DNA of 33,035 nt from Acidimicrobiales bacterium (GTDB lineage Bacteria; Actinomycetota; Acidimicrobiia; Acidimicrobiales; MedAcidi-G1): assembly GCA_030747775.1 (NCBI GenBank), contig JASLKB010000008.1, positions 1-33,035 of the forward strand. Reading direction: 5' to 3'. Shown here one piece after another: positions 24,266-32,603 of the stretch; within the stretch, counting starts at the first letter, position 1; the number at the start of each line of letters is the position of its first letter. Below the pieces are notes generated by a model that was given only the letters and a program-made list of their open reading frames with translations, searched no databases and had not been told where the DNA came from. The translations under genes and the position numbers were made by a program.

Positions 24266-24406
24266 TTCGAGGCCTGCCGAACGAGTCGGTCCTCTCGTGC
24301 TCTCGCGACCAAGGCCCTGCTGGGCCACGGAGAACGTTGGCGCGAGACGACTCGAGATCGGGCCCGGCGATGGCGGCGCCCTTCCACCCGCCGGAAGGGC
24401 GTCGCC
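24266..24406. ncRNA. Candidate structured RNA domain, unidentified
   Basis: Nested perfect stems occur here. CGAGTCG (24282-24288) pairs with CGACTCG (24348-24354). TCTCGCG (24301-24307) pairs with CGCGAGA (24341-24347), directly stacked on the former. CCAA (24309-24312) pairs with TTGG (24337-24340), and GGCCC-TGCT-GGGCC (24313-24326) caps the helix. That is 23 pairs in one branched rod with a 12-base bulge. A second hairpin at 24372-24406 has a 14-bp stem (one G-U) with loop ACCCGCC. I checked by eye for RNase P RNA, tmRNA, 5S rRNA and SRP RNA signatures and saw none. Strand is unknown, since stems are symmetrical; the minus strand would be the hydrolase 3' end, the plus strand the sdh 3' region or its own unit. 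Confidence 0.4.
24372..24406. terminator. 14-bp hairpin, possible terminator of the opposing hydrolase gene
   Basis: The arms 24372-24385 and 24393-24406 pair at 14 positions with a single G-U, with a 7-base loop. It is the most stable simple hairpin I see in the window. It lies 55 bases beyond the hydrolase stop on the minus strand. No T-run follows on either strand. Confidence 0.4.
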
Positions 24407-24461
24407 TTCGCGTCCGGGAACGGCTCCAACGGATCGAGTCTCCAGAATCCGGCCATTCGGT

Positions 24462-25328
24462 TCAGGCTGCCCGCGCCAAATGCGCCGTCAGCCGAGGTAG
24501 GAGATCGCGCATCAGGCCATCCGGCAGTTCGTGACCTAGATCCTCGACCAGCCACAGTTCAGCCGCCGGGATACCGTCAGCGAGCGCCACGGCATGCTCC
24601 ACGCTAAACACGGGATCTGCCGTGCCGTGCACCACGAGCGTTGGAACCCCGATTCCCCCGAGACGATCTAGTCGTGAGGGCGAAGCTCCCACTGCGGCAC
24701 CGTGGCCCGATTCCGGGTACCAGCACCGGGCCACCTCAGCCACCGCTATCACATATCGGCTGGCGGTGGATACGGCGTATCGGGACCCGGCAAACCACTC
24801 GTCCTGTTCCACAATCCACGCCGCCCGATCGACCTCACCGCAGGGCGGCCCGGTGAACAGGCGCTCGGTCATCCGCTCCAGTAGCCAGCCGGCAGCTACC
24901 GGCAACCGCTCATCTCCTAGGCCGGGGGTCGAGCATGCAAGCGTCAGGGTTGCCACCCGGTCAGCGTGGTCCAGTGCCAGTACCTGGCCGACCATGCCGC
25001 CCATCGACCTGCCGATCACGTGTGCCCGTTCGACCTCGTGGGCTTCCATGACGGCCAGCGCGTCGTCAGCCAAATCGTCCAAGGTGTAGCCCACGTCAGA
25101 GGGCACCTTGGACGACAGGCCGCTGTCACGGTGGTCGTAGCGGACCACCCGATGGCCGAGAGCCTGGAGGGGCTCGATCAGGGCTGGTGTCCATCGGGTG
25201 CAGTGCGAATCAGCCCCTGACACCAAGAGAACCGGGAGTACCTCGTCGCACCCGGTACCGCCGGGACTGGTGGTCGCCTCGAAGCACTCTGAGAACAACC
25301 CAGCGGCGAACGGGGTTGCCTCGGTCAC
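24462..25328 (-). CDS. Alpha/beta hydrolase
   Basis: A 288-residue alpha/beta-hydrolase-fold protein with the nucleophile elbow GRSMGGMVGQ (Ser108), catalytic Asp238 in HGTADPVFS and His266 in EDLGHELPDG. The sequence VVRYDHRDSGLSSK after strand 4 is typical of the epoxide-hydrolase/esterase branch. The usual HG oxyanion motif is VSGADS here. Substrate is unknown; esters of small molecules are likely. The start is GTG 25328. It is divergent from the thioesterase gene (50 bases between) and ends in the hairpin-rich region. Confidence 0.87.
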   Translation of the reverse strand: MTEATPFAAGLFSECFEATTSPGGTGCDEVLPVLLVSGADSHCTRWTPALIEPLQALGHRVVRYDHRDSGLSSKVPSDVGYTLDDLADDALAVMEAHEVERAHVIGRSMGGMVGQVLALDHADRVATLTLACSTPGLGDERLPVAAGWLLERMTERLFTGPPCGEVDRAAWIVEQDEWFAGSRYAVSTASRYVIAVAEVARCWYPESGHGAAVGASPSRLDRLGGIGVPTLVVHGTADPVFSVEHAVALADGIPAAELWLVEDLGHELPDGLMRDLLPRLTAHLARAA

Positions 25329-25378
25329 GGCGCCGAGGGTACCGGTGCCCTCCGGGGGTGGGAGTTAGCGTCGCCGCC

Positions 25379-25819
25379 GTGCCCCACTGTCATCCCGTCA
25401 AGGTCCGGTTCTACGAACTGGATCCCTACGGCCACCTGAACCACAGCGTCTATGTGCAGCTCTTCGAAACCGGCCGCATAGAACTGCTCGACGAGGCCGG
25501 TATTGGCCTTCACGACCTAGAGACCGAGGGCTACCGCTTCGTGGTGACCCAGATAGCCACGCGCTTTCTGGCCTCCGCTGTAGGTGGAGATGCTCTCGTT
25601 GTAGAAACCGAGGTACTGGAGATTCGACGTGCTTCGTCCCAGTGGGGCCAAAGGATCCTGCGAATCGACCCCGGGACTGGGGGTCAGACGCTGTTGGCTA
25701 CCCAGGAGGTGGTCGTCGCCATCACTGGGACCAACGGTCGACCTATCCGGTTCCCCGACTCGATGATTACCCGCCTGCGACCCTGGCTGTCGGCTGACCC
25801 GTCGCCCACCGCCGAGTAA
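25379..25819 (+). CDS. Hot-dog acyl-CoA thioesterase (4HBT family)
   Basis: A 146-residue single hot-dog domain with the 4-hydroxybenzoyl-CoA thioesterase motif VRFYELDPYGHLNHSVYVQLFETGR, where the Asp-x-x-Gly-His-x-Asn pattern holds the catalytic Asp. It hydrolyses an acyl-CoA or acyl-ACP thioester in the cytoplasm. GTG 25379 is used; GTG 25358 in the same frame is an alternative, and neither has a good Shine-Dalgarno sequence. The DUF368 gene follows 11 bases after the stop, so they are probably co-transcribed. Confidence 0.85.
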   Translation: MPHCHPVKVRFYELDPYGHLNHSVYVQLFETGRIELLDEAGIGLHDLETEGYRFVVTQIATRFLASAVGGDALVVETEVLEIRRASSQWGQRILRIDPGTGGQTLLATQEVVVAITGTNGRPIRFPDSMITRLRPWLSADPSPTAE

Positions 25820-25830
25820 CCAACCGACCA

Positions 25831-26760
25831 GTGGCCAGCCATCCAGCAACCGACCCCCGTTCGTTCCTCGGGTTAGTCGGCCGGGGCGCGGCAATGGGGG
25901 CCGCCGATGTGGTTCCCGGGGTGTCCGGCGGCACTGTCGCCCTCCTAACTGGCATCTACGACCGCCTGATCGGCAACATCGGAATCGGGGCTCGCTCCAT
26001 CGGTCGACTGGTCAGAGCCGACCTCCGCGGGGCGATCCGTCAACTAGGTCGAGTCGAGTGGGGCTTCCTGATCCCCGTCGGGGTCGGCCTGCTGGCTGCC
26101 GTGGTCCTCCTGGCCGGGGTGATCGAGGAGGCGCTCATCGAGCATCCCGAACCCATGGCTGGGCTGTTCCTCGGCCTGGTCGTCGCCTCAGTGCTGATCG
26201 CCGGGCGGGGCGTGGAGTGGACACCCGGTCGGCTGACCACTGCAGGACTCGTGGGCGTGGCCCTGTTCGTGGCCCTCGGCTGGCAGGGCGCCCCGGTGGC
26301 CGACCCGGGGGGGCCTGCCTTATTCGGGGCCGGGGCGGTGGCTATCTGCGCCATGATCCTGCCCGGTGTGTCCGGGTCGTTCCTACTGCTCATGATGGGC
26401 ATGTACGCCACGTTGATCGACATCATCGACGACCGTCTGCTGGTTGACGCCGCGGTTTTCGGGGCCGGCGCGGTCTTCGGGCTGGCCTGTTTCTCCACCC
26501 TGCTAGCGCGTCTGTTAGCCGACCATCCCCACGAGGTACTGGCCGTCATGGTGGGCCTGCTGCTGGGCTCGACCCGCGTACTCTGGCCGTGGCCCCATGG
26601 CGTGGGCGTGGTCAGCCGCCACACCGGCGAGACCGTCTCGGGAACCGGTTTGGGCTGGCCCGATGCGGCCAGTGGCCTGGTGTCGCCCACCCTCCTGGCC
26701 ATGATCGCGATGGCCCTGGTGCTGGTAATCGATCGACTAGCCCGGGGCTCCGACCACTAG
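25831..26760 (+). CDS. DUF368 membrane protein (polyprenyl-phosphate transporter family)
   Basis: A 309-residue membrane protein with the DUF368 signature near the N-terminus (RGAAMGAADVVPGVSGGTVALLTGIYDRLI) and its inverted partner motif in the second half (AICAMILPGVSGSFLLLMMGMYATLI). About eight to nine helices are visible. DUF368 proteins have been described as undecaprenyl-phosphate translocases that recycle the lipid carrier for cell-wall synthesis. The start is GTG 25831, 11 bases after the thioesterase. It converges with the unknown gene at 26931. Confidence 0.9.
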   Translation: MASHPATDPRSFLGLVGRGAAMGAADVVPGVSGGTVALLTGIYDRLIGNIGIGARSIGRLVRADLRGAIRQLGRVEWGFLIPVGVGLLAAVVLLAGVIEEALIEHPEPMAGLFLGLVVASVLIAGRGVEWTPGRLTTAGLVGVALFVALGWQGAPVADPGGPALFGAGAVAICAMILPGVSGSFLLLMMGMYATLIDIIDDRLLVDAAVFGAGAVFGLACFSTLLARLLADHPHEVLAVMVGLLLGSTRVLWPWPHGVGVVSRHTGETVSGTGLGWPDAASGLVSPTLLAMIAMALVLVIDRLARGSDH

Positions 26761-26914
26761 GCGGATAGTTCACGCCACCCCACCCCGGTACGGTCGTCGG
26801 ACCGGTCATCGGACCAAACCACCGGTCCAACCGGAGTTCCCAGCCGGCCTGTTCGGTCAGGACTGCCGCCCTGGCGGTTGCTCCTTCGGATTCATTCCCT
26901 TGACCGGTCTCTCG

Positions 26915-26937
26915 CGACTGGTCACCGGGGTCAGTCG
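26915..26937. terminator. Weak hairpin at convergent gene ends
   Basis: CGACTG and CAGTCG form a 6-bp stem with an 11-base loop, with CTCT/AGAG able to extend it. It overlaps the stop codon of the minus-strand gene. The 170 bases between the DUF368 stop and that gene otherwise show only scattered GGACCGG/CCGGTCC motifs. Confidence 0.25.
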
Positions 26938-28103
26938 TAGAGCGGGAAGGGGTCGGTGTCGAGGTTCCCCTCCGGGGGTTCACCCTCGGCGGTGACGAGC
27001 GGATAGAGCTCAGAAGGGGTATCTCTCGGGCAGGTCCAGTCAATTTCGTTGGCCACCCCGGCCAGTTCGGCAAACGGTCGCAGGAACGTGAGGTACACAT
27101 AAGCCCCGCAGGCGATCCGCTCGTCACGGTCCATGGCCACCACGTCTCGGTAGTGCCGCTTCTGGGCGGTCCGGCATGCCGACGCCACTCGATCTAGGTC
27201 GTCGTCGGACAACAGCCGGAGCGACGAGCCCTGTTCTAGCCCCTCGTTAGCGGTCCGATCGGAGGTCCAAAGGCCGAAGCCCACCAGATAATCCAGGTAG
27301 TCCTCAGGCGACGAGACGGTGGTCCCATAATCGGTAATCGACACGTCGACCCCCTCGGCTAGGACGAAGGCGGCCGTTAGATTCGAGAACGGCACCGCGT
27401 CGGCCACCTCGGACCACGCGAAGTCGCTACGACCCAGTCGGAAGTAGTCACGCACCACAAGCGTGCGGCCGTCGTCCAGGACGTACGGTCCTGTGTCCCC
27501 ATGGCCCACCCGTGTGTCGAAGTAGAGCAGGAATAGGTGGTTGATGATGGTGGCGTTTGCATGCCGAATCCGCTCCCGACGCTCCTCATCGACCGGTGTA
27601 GTGCCGGCAACCAGGGTGTCGACAACCGCAGTAGGGAACACGTCGTTGCGGTCACCGACGTCGGCGGCCTGGAGATGGCCTCCTCCGCGGTAGGCCATGG
27701 AGGCCCGGGCCCAGAAGTCCAGTACGGCGTCGGTCCGGGCCAGTCCGGACGGACCGGCGTCAATCGACGGGTCGACCATGTTCATGACGTTGCGGCCAAT
27801 AAGGAAGAAATTGGCCACCCCCCAGAGGAATACCGAGTCGGCCTGGCACCCAGGCCGTCGGGCTGCTTCTCCGATCTCCTCGGGGGTCCGGGCCGAGGTA
27901 ATGGCCTCCACGGCCGCCGGGTATCGGAGAAAAGCCTCGATGCAAGAGACAGTCACGTACTGGGTTACCGGGATGAGTTGGGAGGCGTACGCCGTGCGCT
28001 CGGCCACCAAGCGTCGGGTCACCGGGTTGATGGCCCGGATCCGGTGGTTGACCCGATCCCGGACCGGCTGGTCACTCAACCCTGTCACCCGCACGGTGCT
28101 CAT
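26931..28103 (-). CDS. Unknown 390-residue protein coupled to a phosphohistidine-domain protein
   Basis: A mostly helical, soluble protein with no membrane segment or signal peptide. Notable stretches are INPVTRRLVAERTAYASQLIPVTQYV near the start, FLIGRNVMNMVDPSIDAGPSG, and a central HANATIINHLFLLYFDTRVGHGDTGPYVLDDGRTLVVRDY-type region rich in His, Asp and Arg. There is no P-loop, ATP-grasp or PEP-synthase motif that I can see. The ATG shares bases with the TGA of the upstream phosphohistidine gene (ATGA), so the two are translated together and probably work together. The open frame extends upstream to 28409, but that part is a shadow of the neighbour. I do not recognise a family. Confidence 0.75.
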   Translation of the reverse strand: MSTVRVTGLSDQPVRDRVNHRIRAINPVTRRLVAERTAYASQLIPVTQYVTVSCIEAFLRYPAAVEAITSARTPEEIGEAARRPGCQADSVFLWGVANFFLIGRNVMNMVDPSIDAGPSGLARTDAVLDFWARASMAYRGGGHLQAADVGDRNDVFPTAVVDTLVAGTTPVDEERRERIRHANATIINHLFLLYFDTRVGHGDTGPYVLDDGRTLVVRDYFRLGRSDFAWSEVADAVPFSNLTAAFVLAEGVDVSITDYGTTVSSPEDYLDYLVGFGLWTSDRTANEGLEQGSSLRLLSDDDLDRVASACRTAQKRHYRDVVAMDRDERIACGAYVYLTFLRPFAELAGVANEIDWTCPRDTPSELYPLVTAEGEPPEGNLDTDPFPLYD

Positions 28104-28501
28104 CGGGCCGGTATCAATATGATGCCGTCGTCGCCGGTGGCGTTCAGCTCCACCACCGTGCCGTCGACCGGCTCTTCGCTTTCCACAGCGAACACCATGC
28201 CAATCACACCGGGTACCCGGTACTCCCGGCTGATGATTCCGATATGACTCCGGATGGTCCCACCGGTGCACACCACGCCGGCCAGCTCGTCGAAGATCGG
28301 ACCCAGGAAGGTGGCACCGGCATCGCGGACTACGGCCACCACGCCCTCGGCGCCCGCCTCCCCGTCCATCAGGTCCAGAACGTCCTCCGGGCCCTCGAGG
28401 CGCCGCCACTGGCCATACACAGTGCCGAAGTCGTAGGTCTTCTGGCCCCGGCCCACTTCAGCCTGCCACTGTTCGTCGTGATCTTTCGAACGATGTCCCA
28501 T
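28100..28501 (-). CDS. Free-standing PEP-utilising-enzyme mobile (phosphohistidine) domain
   Basis: A 133-residue protein whose C-terminal two thirds match the swivelling phosphohistidine domain of PEP synthase, pyruvate phosphate dikinase and rifampin phosphotransferase: GVVCTGGTIRSHIGIISREYRVPGVIG, with His86 in the phosphorylation position (family pattern GG-x3-SH-x-x-I-x-x-RE-x-x-x-P-x-V-x-G). The ATP-grasp and PEP-binding domains that normally flank it are absent. The N-terminal 35 residues are charged and aromatic (YDFGTVYGQWRRLEGPEDVLDL). ATG 28501 is used; 28504 adds one Met. It overlaps the unknown 390-residue gene by ATGA. It may be the phosphocarrier part of a split phosphotransferase whose kinase is elsewhere. 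Confidence 0.8.
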   Translation of the reverse strand: MGHRSKDHDEQWQAEVGRGQKTYDFGTVYGQWRRLEGPEDVLDLMDGEAGAEGVVAVVRDAGATFLGPIFDELAGVVCTGGTIRSHIGIISREYRVPGVIGMVFAVESEEPVDGTVVELNATGDDGIILIPAR

Positions 28502-28546
28502 CATCGGGACGAGACCGTAGCCGTGACGACCCGTAGGCTCGGAAGC

Positions 28547-28894
28547 GTGCCTGAACCGCTGACCGAAGCCTGGTTCGAGGCCATGGCCGAAGCCGCAGCA
28601 GGCCGGTCAGTGGCCGACGGGGTGTCCCTCGTTCTGGAGTACCGGGTGATCGGGGGGCCGACCTGGCACCTGGCCGTGGCCGACGGCACGATCCGGGTGG
28701 CTACCGGTTCGGCCGAGGCCCCTGACATGTCGTTCCACGCCGAATGGGCAACTGCACTTGCGATGGCCGACGGTTCCCTGGACCCGCTGCAGGCCGTAAT
28801 CGATGGAGACCTGCTGCTGCACGGCGACCCTCGCTCGCTGGTCACGGCACGTGACCTGTTGGACGACGTGGGCGACCTCTTCTCCAACTGTTGA
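28547..28894 (+). CDS. SCP2-like sterol/lipid-binding domain protein
   Basis: A 115-residue protein with the SCP-2 pattern: an N-terminal helix (EPLTEAWFEAMAEAAAG), strands of a lipid-binding sheet (VSLVLEYRVIGGPTWHLAVADGTIRVATG), then SFHAEWATALAMADGSLDPLQAVIDGDLLLHGD, which matches the family's helix-loop before the last helix. It probably binds a lipid or acyl-CoA. GTG 28547 is used; ATG 28493 is in frame but would overlap the start of the divergent gene. Confidence 0.8.
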   Translation: MPEPLTEAWFEAMAEAAAGRSVADGVSLVLEYRVIGGPTWHLAVADGTIRVATGSAEAPDMSFHAEWATALAMADGSLDPLQAVIDGDLLLHGDPRSLVTARDLLDDVGDLFSNC

Positions 28895-28916
28895 ATCGGA
28901 TCCAGGACCTGGAACG

Positions 28917-28935
28917 GGAACTGGAAACCGGTTCC
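28917..28935. terminator. Bidirectional hairpin between SCP2 and mdh
   Basis: GGAACTGG and CCGGTTCC form an 8-bp stem with one G-U around an AAA loop, midway in the 52-base gap between two convergent genes. Confidence 0.5.
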
Positions 28936-28946
28936 GAAAGCAGGCT

Positions 28947-29936
28947 CTAGATCAAGCCGAGGCTTTGGACCATCTGCCGTTCGGACTCCAGTTCGGCCAC
29001 TGAGGCGTCGACCCGACTCCGGGAGAACTCGTCGAGTTCCAGGTCCTGCACAACAGACCACTGGCCGTCGCTACATCTAGTGGGCAAACCGCACAACAGA
29101 CCCTCGGGTACGCCGTAGCTCCCGTCAGACGCCACGCCCATGCTGACCCAGTCGCCTTCACCGGTACCCAGCACCCAGTCGTGGACGTGGCCGATAGCAG
29201 CGTTGGCCGCCGACGCAGCACTCGATGCGCCCCGGGCCTCGATGATGGCTGCGCCCCGCCTCTGCACGGTGGGGATGAAGTCGCTCTCCAGCCACGCGTG
29301 GTCGTTGATGACGTCCATCGCCGACCGTCCACCGACTTTGCAGTGGAACAGGTCTGGGTACTGGGTTGCCGAGTGGTTACCCCAGATGGTCATCCGACTC
29401 ACGTCGGCCACTGGGACTCCCGCCTTCTGGGCGACTTGGGTCATAGCTCGGTTGTGGTCCAGGCGCATCATGGCCGTGAAGCGCTCATCGGGCACATCTG
29501 GGGCACTGTTCATGGCAATGAGGCAGTTCGTGTTGGCTGGGTTGCCGACCACCAGAACCTTCAGGTCGTTGGAGGCATGATCATTCAGCGCCCGGCCCTG
29601 CACGGTGAAGATGGCCCCGTTCGCCTCCAACAGGTCCTGGCGTTCCATGCCGGCGGTTCGGGGCCGGGAGCCAACCAGCAACGCCACCTCGGTGCCTTCG
29701 AAGGCGATGTTGGGATCGTCGCTCAGCACCATGTCGGTCAACAGTGGGAAGGCGCAGTCGTCAAGTTCCATGGCTACGCCGTCAAGAGCACCCATGGCCG
29801 GCGGGATCTCCAGCATCTGGAGGATGACCGGCTGATCGGGGCCCAGCAGAGCACCGCTGGCGATACGGAACACGAGGCTGTAACCGATCTGACCGGCAGC
29901 ACCGGTGACGGCGACTCGAACGGGGTTGGTGCTCAC
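28947..29936 (-). CDS. mdh: Malate dehydrogenase
   Basis: A 329-residue NAD-dependent enzyme converting malate to oxaloacetate. Seen motifs: the Rossmann start [13 protein letters not shown] (G12, G15, G18), substrate-binding arginines in [29 protein letters not shown], the LDHNRAM segment and the catalytic His in [11 protein letters not shown]. This is the type 2 (cytosolic-like) MDH family. GTG 29936 is set by AGGAG six bases upstream and by homology; the open frame runs on to 29987. It joins sdhCAB as the second TCA-cycle function in the window, but is transcribed separately. Confidence 0.94.
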   Translation of the reverse strand: MSTNPVRVAVTGAAGQIGYSLVFRIASGALLGPDQPVILQMLEIPPAMGALDGVAMELDDCAFPLLTDMVLSDDPNIAFEGTEVALLVGSRPRTAGMERQDLLEANGAIFTVQGRALNDHASNDLKVLVVGNPANTNCLIAMNSAPDVPDERFTAMMRLDHNRAMTQVAQKAGVPVADVSRMTIWGNHSATQYPDLFHCKVGGRSAMDVINDHAWLESDFIPTVQRRGAAIIEARGASSAASAANAAIGHVHDWVLGTGEGDWVSMGVASDGSYGVPEGLLCGLPTRCSDGQWSVVQDLELDEFSRSRVDASVAELESERQMVQSLGLI

Positions 29937-30058
29937 GGTGGGCTCCTGCTGCTGGGGAATTCCGAAAGGAGCTGCCGGAGCGGGCACCGCCCGGCTGCTC
30001 TCCGCAGGCTACAGACCGTCCTACGGGGCGTCCGAACCATAAAGGGGTGACACGCGGC

Positions 30059-30811
30059 TCAACCCGGAAGTAGGAACACCTCGGCCGGTCGGCTGAAGTG
30101 GGCCAGGAAGTCGGCGGGAAGCACGGGCCGATTACCGTCCTCGGCATGGATCTGGCTGGCGTAGGCGGCGATTCCTGCCCGTTTGCGGACCAGTAGGCCC
30201 CCATCAAGATCGAACCGGACCGCCCTGTGGAACGGAATCGCTGGAGTATGCGGGCGATCCCAGTTCCAAGACCAGACCGGGAACGAGACCAGGGTGACCT
30301 CGGCGGCGATAGCCACGGTGGCTGCCACTCGCCCACAGGCGTCATGGTCGGGGTGGCCGTCTCCCTCCCACGGGGCCAGAATCACCGCGGCACCGTCGAC
30401 GAGAGGTGCGAGGCGTTCAGCAAGACGCTCTCCCCAGTCGTCGGCGGCCGTGGCGGCGCCAAAGTCGGGCAGTGAGAACCTCGTTCGGGTGGCGACGATC
30501 CCCGCCGCCTCATAGGCCCGGTCCGTCTCGGCCAACCGTCGCTCCACAAGGTGGCGCCGCTCGACGGCGGATAGGTGGGGGTGGGACATCTCCCCGTCGG
30601 TGGCCGCCGCCACCCGAATCTCCGTTCCGGCATCAGATGCAGCGGCCAGCGTGGCCCCGGCAGCCAGCAACTCGTCGTCGGGATGCGGAGAGACCAGCAC
30701 GATCGGTCCAACCGGGGGCCAAACAGCGGGTGCTGATAGGCCGTCCACCAGCCCATCCCATTCCACGGCCGTCCGTCCCGCCAACGGATCAATCGGGTCG
30801 TGACCCGTCAT
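30059..30811 (-). CDS. PIG-L/LmbE-type zinc N-deacetylase
   Basis: A 250-residue protein with the zinc motif SPHPDDELLAAG (H43, D45/D46) and the second motif HPDHDACG (H153, H156) of the PIG-L family. Members deacetylate N-acetylglucosamine conjugates, such as mycothiol precursors (MshB, Mca) or other glycosides. ATG 30811 lies seven bases after the ABC gene stop; ATG 30829 would overlap it. It is co-transcribed with the exporter pair, so the substrate may be a compound that is also exported, which is inference. Confidence 0.88.
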   Translation of the reverse strand: MTGHDPIDPLAGRTAVEWDGLVDGLSAPAVWPPVGPIVLVSPHPDDELLAAGATLAAASDAGTEIRVAAATDGEMSHPHLSAVERRHLVERRLAETDRAYEAAGIVATRTRFSLPDFGAATAADDWGERLAERLAPLVDGAAVILAPWEGDGHPDHDACGRVAATVAIAAEVTLVSFPVWSWNWDRPHTPAIPFHRAVRFDLDGGLLVRKRAGIAAYASQIHAEDGNRPVLPADFLAHFSRPAEVFLLPG

Positions 30812-30818
30812 GAAACCA

Positions 30819-32603
30819 TCAGACTGCATGCCGGGTCCCACCCAGCCACGAGGCGTACAGCCCGCTGTAGATACCGCCCCGCTGTACCAGTTGGTCGTGC
30901 GACCCGGACTCGGCAATCAGGCCGTCGTCAAAAACCAGCACTAGGTCCGACCGCTCGGCAGTCGACAACCTGTGGGCCACACTGACCGTGGTCCTACCGG
31001 CGGCCAGTCGCTCCATGGCCCGCTCAAGGGTGGTTTCGGTCTCCGGGTCGACGGCTGAGGTGGCCTCGTCGAGCACCAGTAGGCCAGGGTCAGCTAGCTG
31101 CGCCCTGGCCAGGGCAACCAGTTGGCGCTCGCCCACCGATAGGCCCTCGCCCCGCTCACCTACCCGGGTCTGGATCCCGTCGGACAGCCCCTCCACCCAA
31201 GCCGTCAGGCCGAGGGCTTCGACGGCGACGGTTACCTCCTCGTCGGTTGCCCCTAACCGTCCGTAGGCGACATTGGCGGCAATCGAGGTGTCAAACAAGA
31301 AGCCGTCTTGGGGCACCATACGGATGCAGCGCCGACGATCTTCGGGGGAAGCGTCGCGCAGGTCCACCCCACCAACAAGGACCTGGCCACCGGTGGGGTC
31401 GGCCAACCGGGCAAGGAGCCGAGCGAACGTGGTTTTCCCCGAGCCAGTCTCACCGACCACGGCCACCGAGGTACCCGCCGCCACCTCTACGTCGATCCCG
31501 TGAAGCACCCGCCCACCTGTCCGGTACTGGAACTCGACGGCCTCCATCCGCAGGGCCAGTGCCCCGACTGGTAGGGGCATCGGCACCACCGGGTCGACTA
31601 AGTCCACCTCAGTGTCCAGAACGTCGAGGATCTTCCACCAACCAGCCAACGCTGTCTGGGTCTGGTCTAGGACTTCGCCTAGTTCGCTGATGGGCGCTAC
31701 CAGCAGATTGCACAGGAATACGAACGCCACCAACTCTCCAGAGGTGACCCCCCAGGCATCCCCCCACCACACTCCGGCTCCAACCACCGCTGCGATGGCC
31801 GATACTCCGAACACGTCGCTCAACGGCAGGATGAGCGAGAAGTACCGGGCGGCCACCATCTGCTGGGAGAACTGGGCGTCGATGGCGTCCCGTACCCGGC
31901 GACGCATGGGCTCACGGTGTCCGTAGGCCCGAACCACCTCCACCCCGTGGACCGACTCAGACACCACGCCGAGTGTGTCCGACACCCGGGTACGCAGCTC
32001 CTCGTATGCGGTCAACTGCCGCGACTGCATCCACTTCAGGATGGGCACCAGGGGCAAGTGCAACACCAGCACCACGATGGTCAGCTGCCACGAGTAGACG
32101 GCCATGATGACCAGCACGGTCACGATCTGGACCGAGTCGATGATCCAGGCGATGGCCCCCCACTGGGCGAACTGGGTGAGCGTCTCGACGTCGCTGGTCA
32201 CCCGCGCGGTCAGCACGCCCTTCTTCGAGGCCGTGTGCTCGGCGAGGCTCAACCGGTGGAGATGATCGAAGGTCCGGACCCGCAGACCCAGTAGAACGTC
32301 CTCGGCGGTCCGGACGAGCCGGAAGTACGTCAACTTCCCCAGTTGGATACTTCCCACCACCAGCACCGTGGCCCCTATGCACATTGCCACCGCCCGGCCC
32401 ATGTGGACCCCGTCGGAGGTAATCGACAGATCCATCACCGCTTGGATCAGGAGGGGGATGAGTAGTTTGCCACCAGCCACCGACATGGCCATGACGACGG
32501 TCTGGGGCATGCCTACCCGCAACTCGGGGGAGGCAGCGATGCCGCGACGGAGCACCGACAGGGCACTCACTCCATCGATCCGGCGCGGGTCGGCGTCGCT
32601 CAC
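30819..32603 (-). CDS. ABC exporter half-transporter, canonical-ATPase half of a heterodimer
   Basis: A 594-residue protein: six-helix transmembrane domain (about 1-325) and ATP-binding domain (about 345-590). Walker A is GETGSGKTT (384-392), Q-loop Gln432, Walker B LLVLDEATSAVD with catalytic Glu513, and switch His544. The signature is LSVGE (488-492) instead of LSGGQ. With the upstream partner, which has Asp in place of Glu but a normal LSGGQ, this predicts one active and one degenerate ATP site, as in heterodimeric exporters such as TM287/288 and BmrCD. The GTG start overlaps the stop of the partner (GTGA). Substrate is unknown, likely lipid or drug-like. Confidence 0.93.
   Translation of the reverse strand: MSDADPRRIDGVSALSVLRRGIAASPELRVGMPQTVVMAMSVAGGKLLIPLLIQAVMDLSITSDGVHMGRAVAMCIGATVLVVGSIQLGKLTYFRLVRTAEDVLLGLRVRTFDHLHRLSLAEHTASKKGVLTARVTSDVETLTQFAQWGAIAWIIDSVQIVTVLVIMAVYSWQLTIVVLVLHLPLVPILKWMQSRQLTAYEELRTRVSDTLGVVSESVHGVEVVRAYGHREPMRRRVRDAIDAQFSQQMVAARYFSLILPLSDVFGVSAIAAVVGAGVWWGDAWGVTSGELVAFVFLCNLLVAPISELGEVLDQTQTALAGWWKILDVLDTEVDLVDPVVPMPLPVGALALRMEAVEFQYRTGGRVLHGIDVEVAAGTSVAVVGETGSGKTTFARLLARLADPTGGQVLVGGVDLRDASPEDRRRCIRMVPQDGFLFDTSIAANVAYGRLGATDEEVTVAVEALGLTAWVEGLSDGIQTRVGERGEGLSVGERQLVALARAQLADPGLLVLDEATSAVDPETETTLERAMERLAAGRTTVSVAHRLSTAERSDLVLVFDDGLIAESGSHDQLVQRGGIYSGLYASWLGGTRHAV

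Larger units (their letters stand above)
23963..24461. other. Gene-free, hairpin-rich intergenic region
   Basis: This is a 499-base stretch between the sdhB stop and the stop of the opposing hydrolase. Several open frames cross it, but their translations are arginine/proline-rich and unlike proteins, so I do not call a long CDS. It holds a series of strong inverted repeats: 24042-24061, 24077-24111, 24150-24187, 24252-24264, 24266-24281, 24282-24354 (nested), 24372-24406 and 24430-24451. TTGACA at 24024-24029 looks like a -35 box, but no matching -10 is clear. The density of stems suggests one or more structured RNAs; see the separate entries. Confidence 0.6.

Noticed and set aside
24128-24607. 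Long plus-strand open frame (159 residues) in the hairpin-rich region
   Set aside because: The translation is Arg/Pro-rich with no motif and runs into the antisense of the hydrolase. Overlapping frames on both strands are equally open, as expected for high GC.
28104-28409. N-terminal extension of the unknown 390-residue protein
   Set aside because: It lies entirely over the phosphohistidine gene in another frame; the ATGA junction at 28103 is a much better start.
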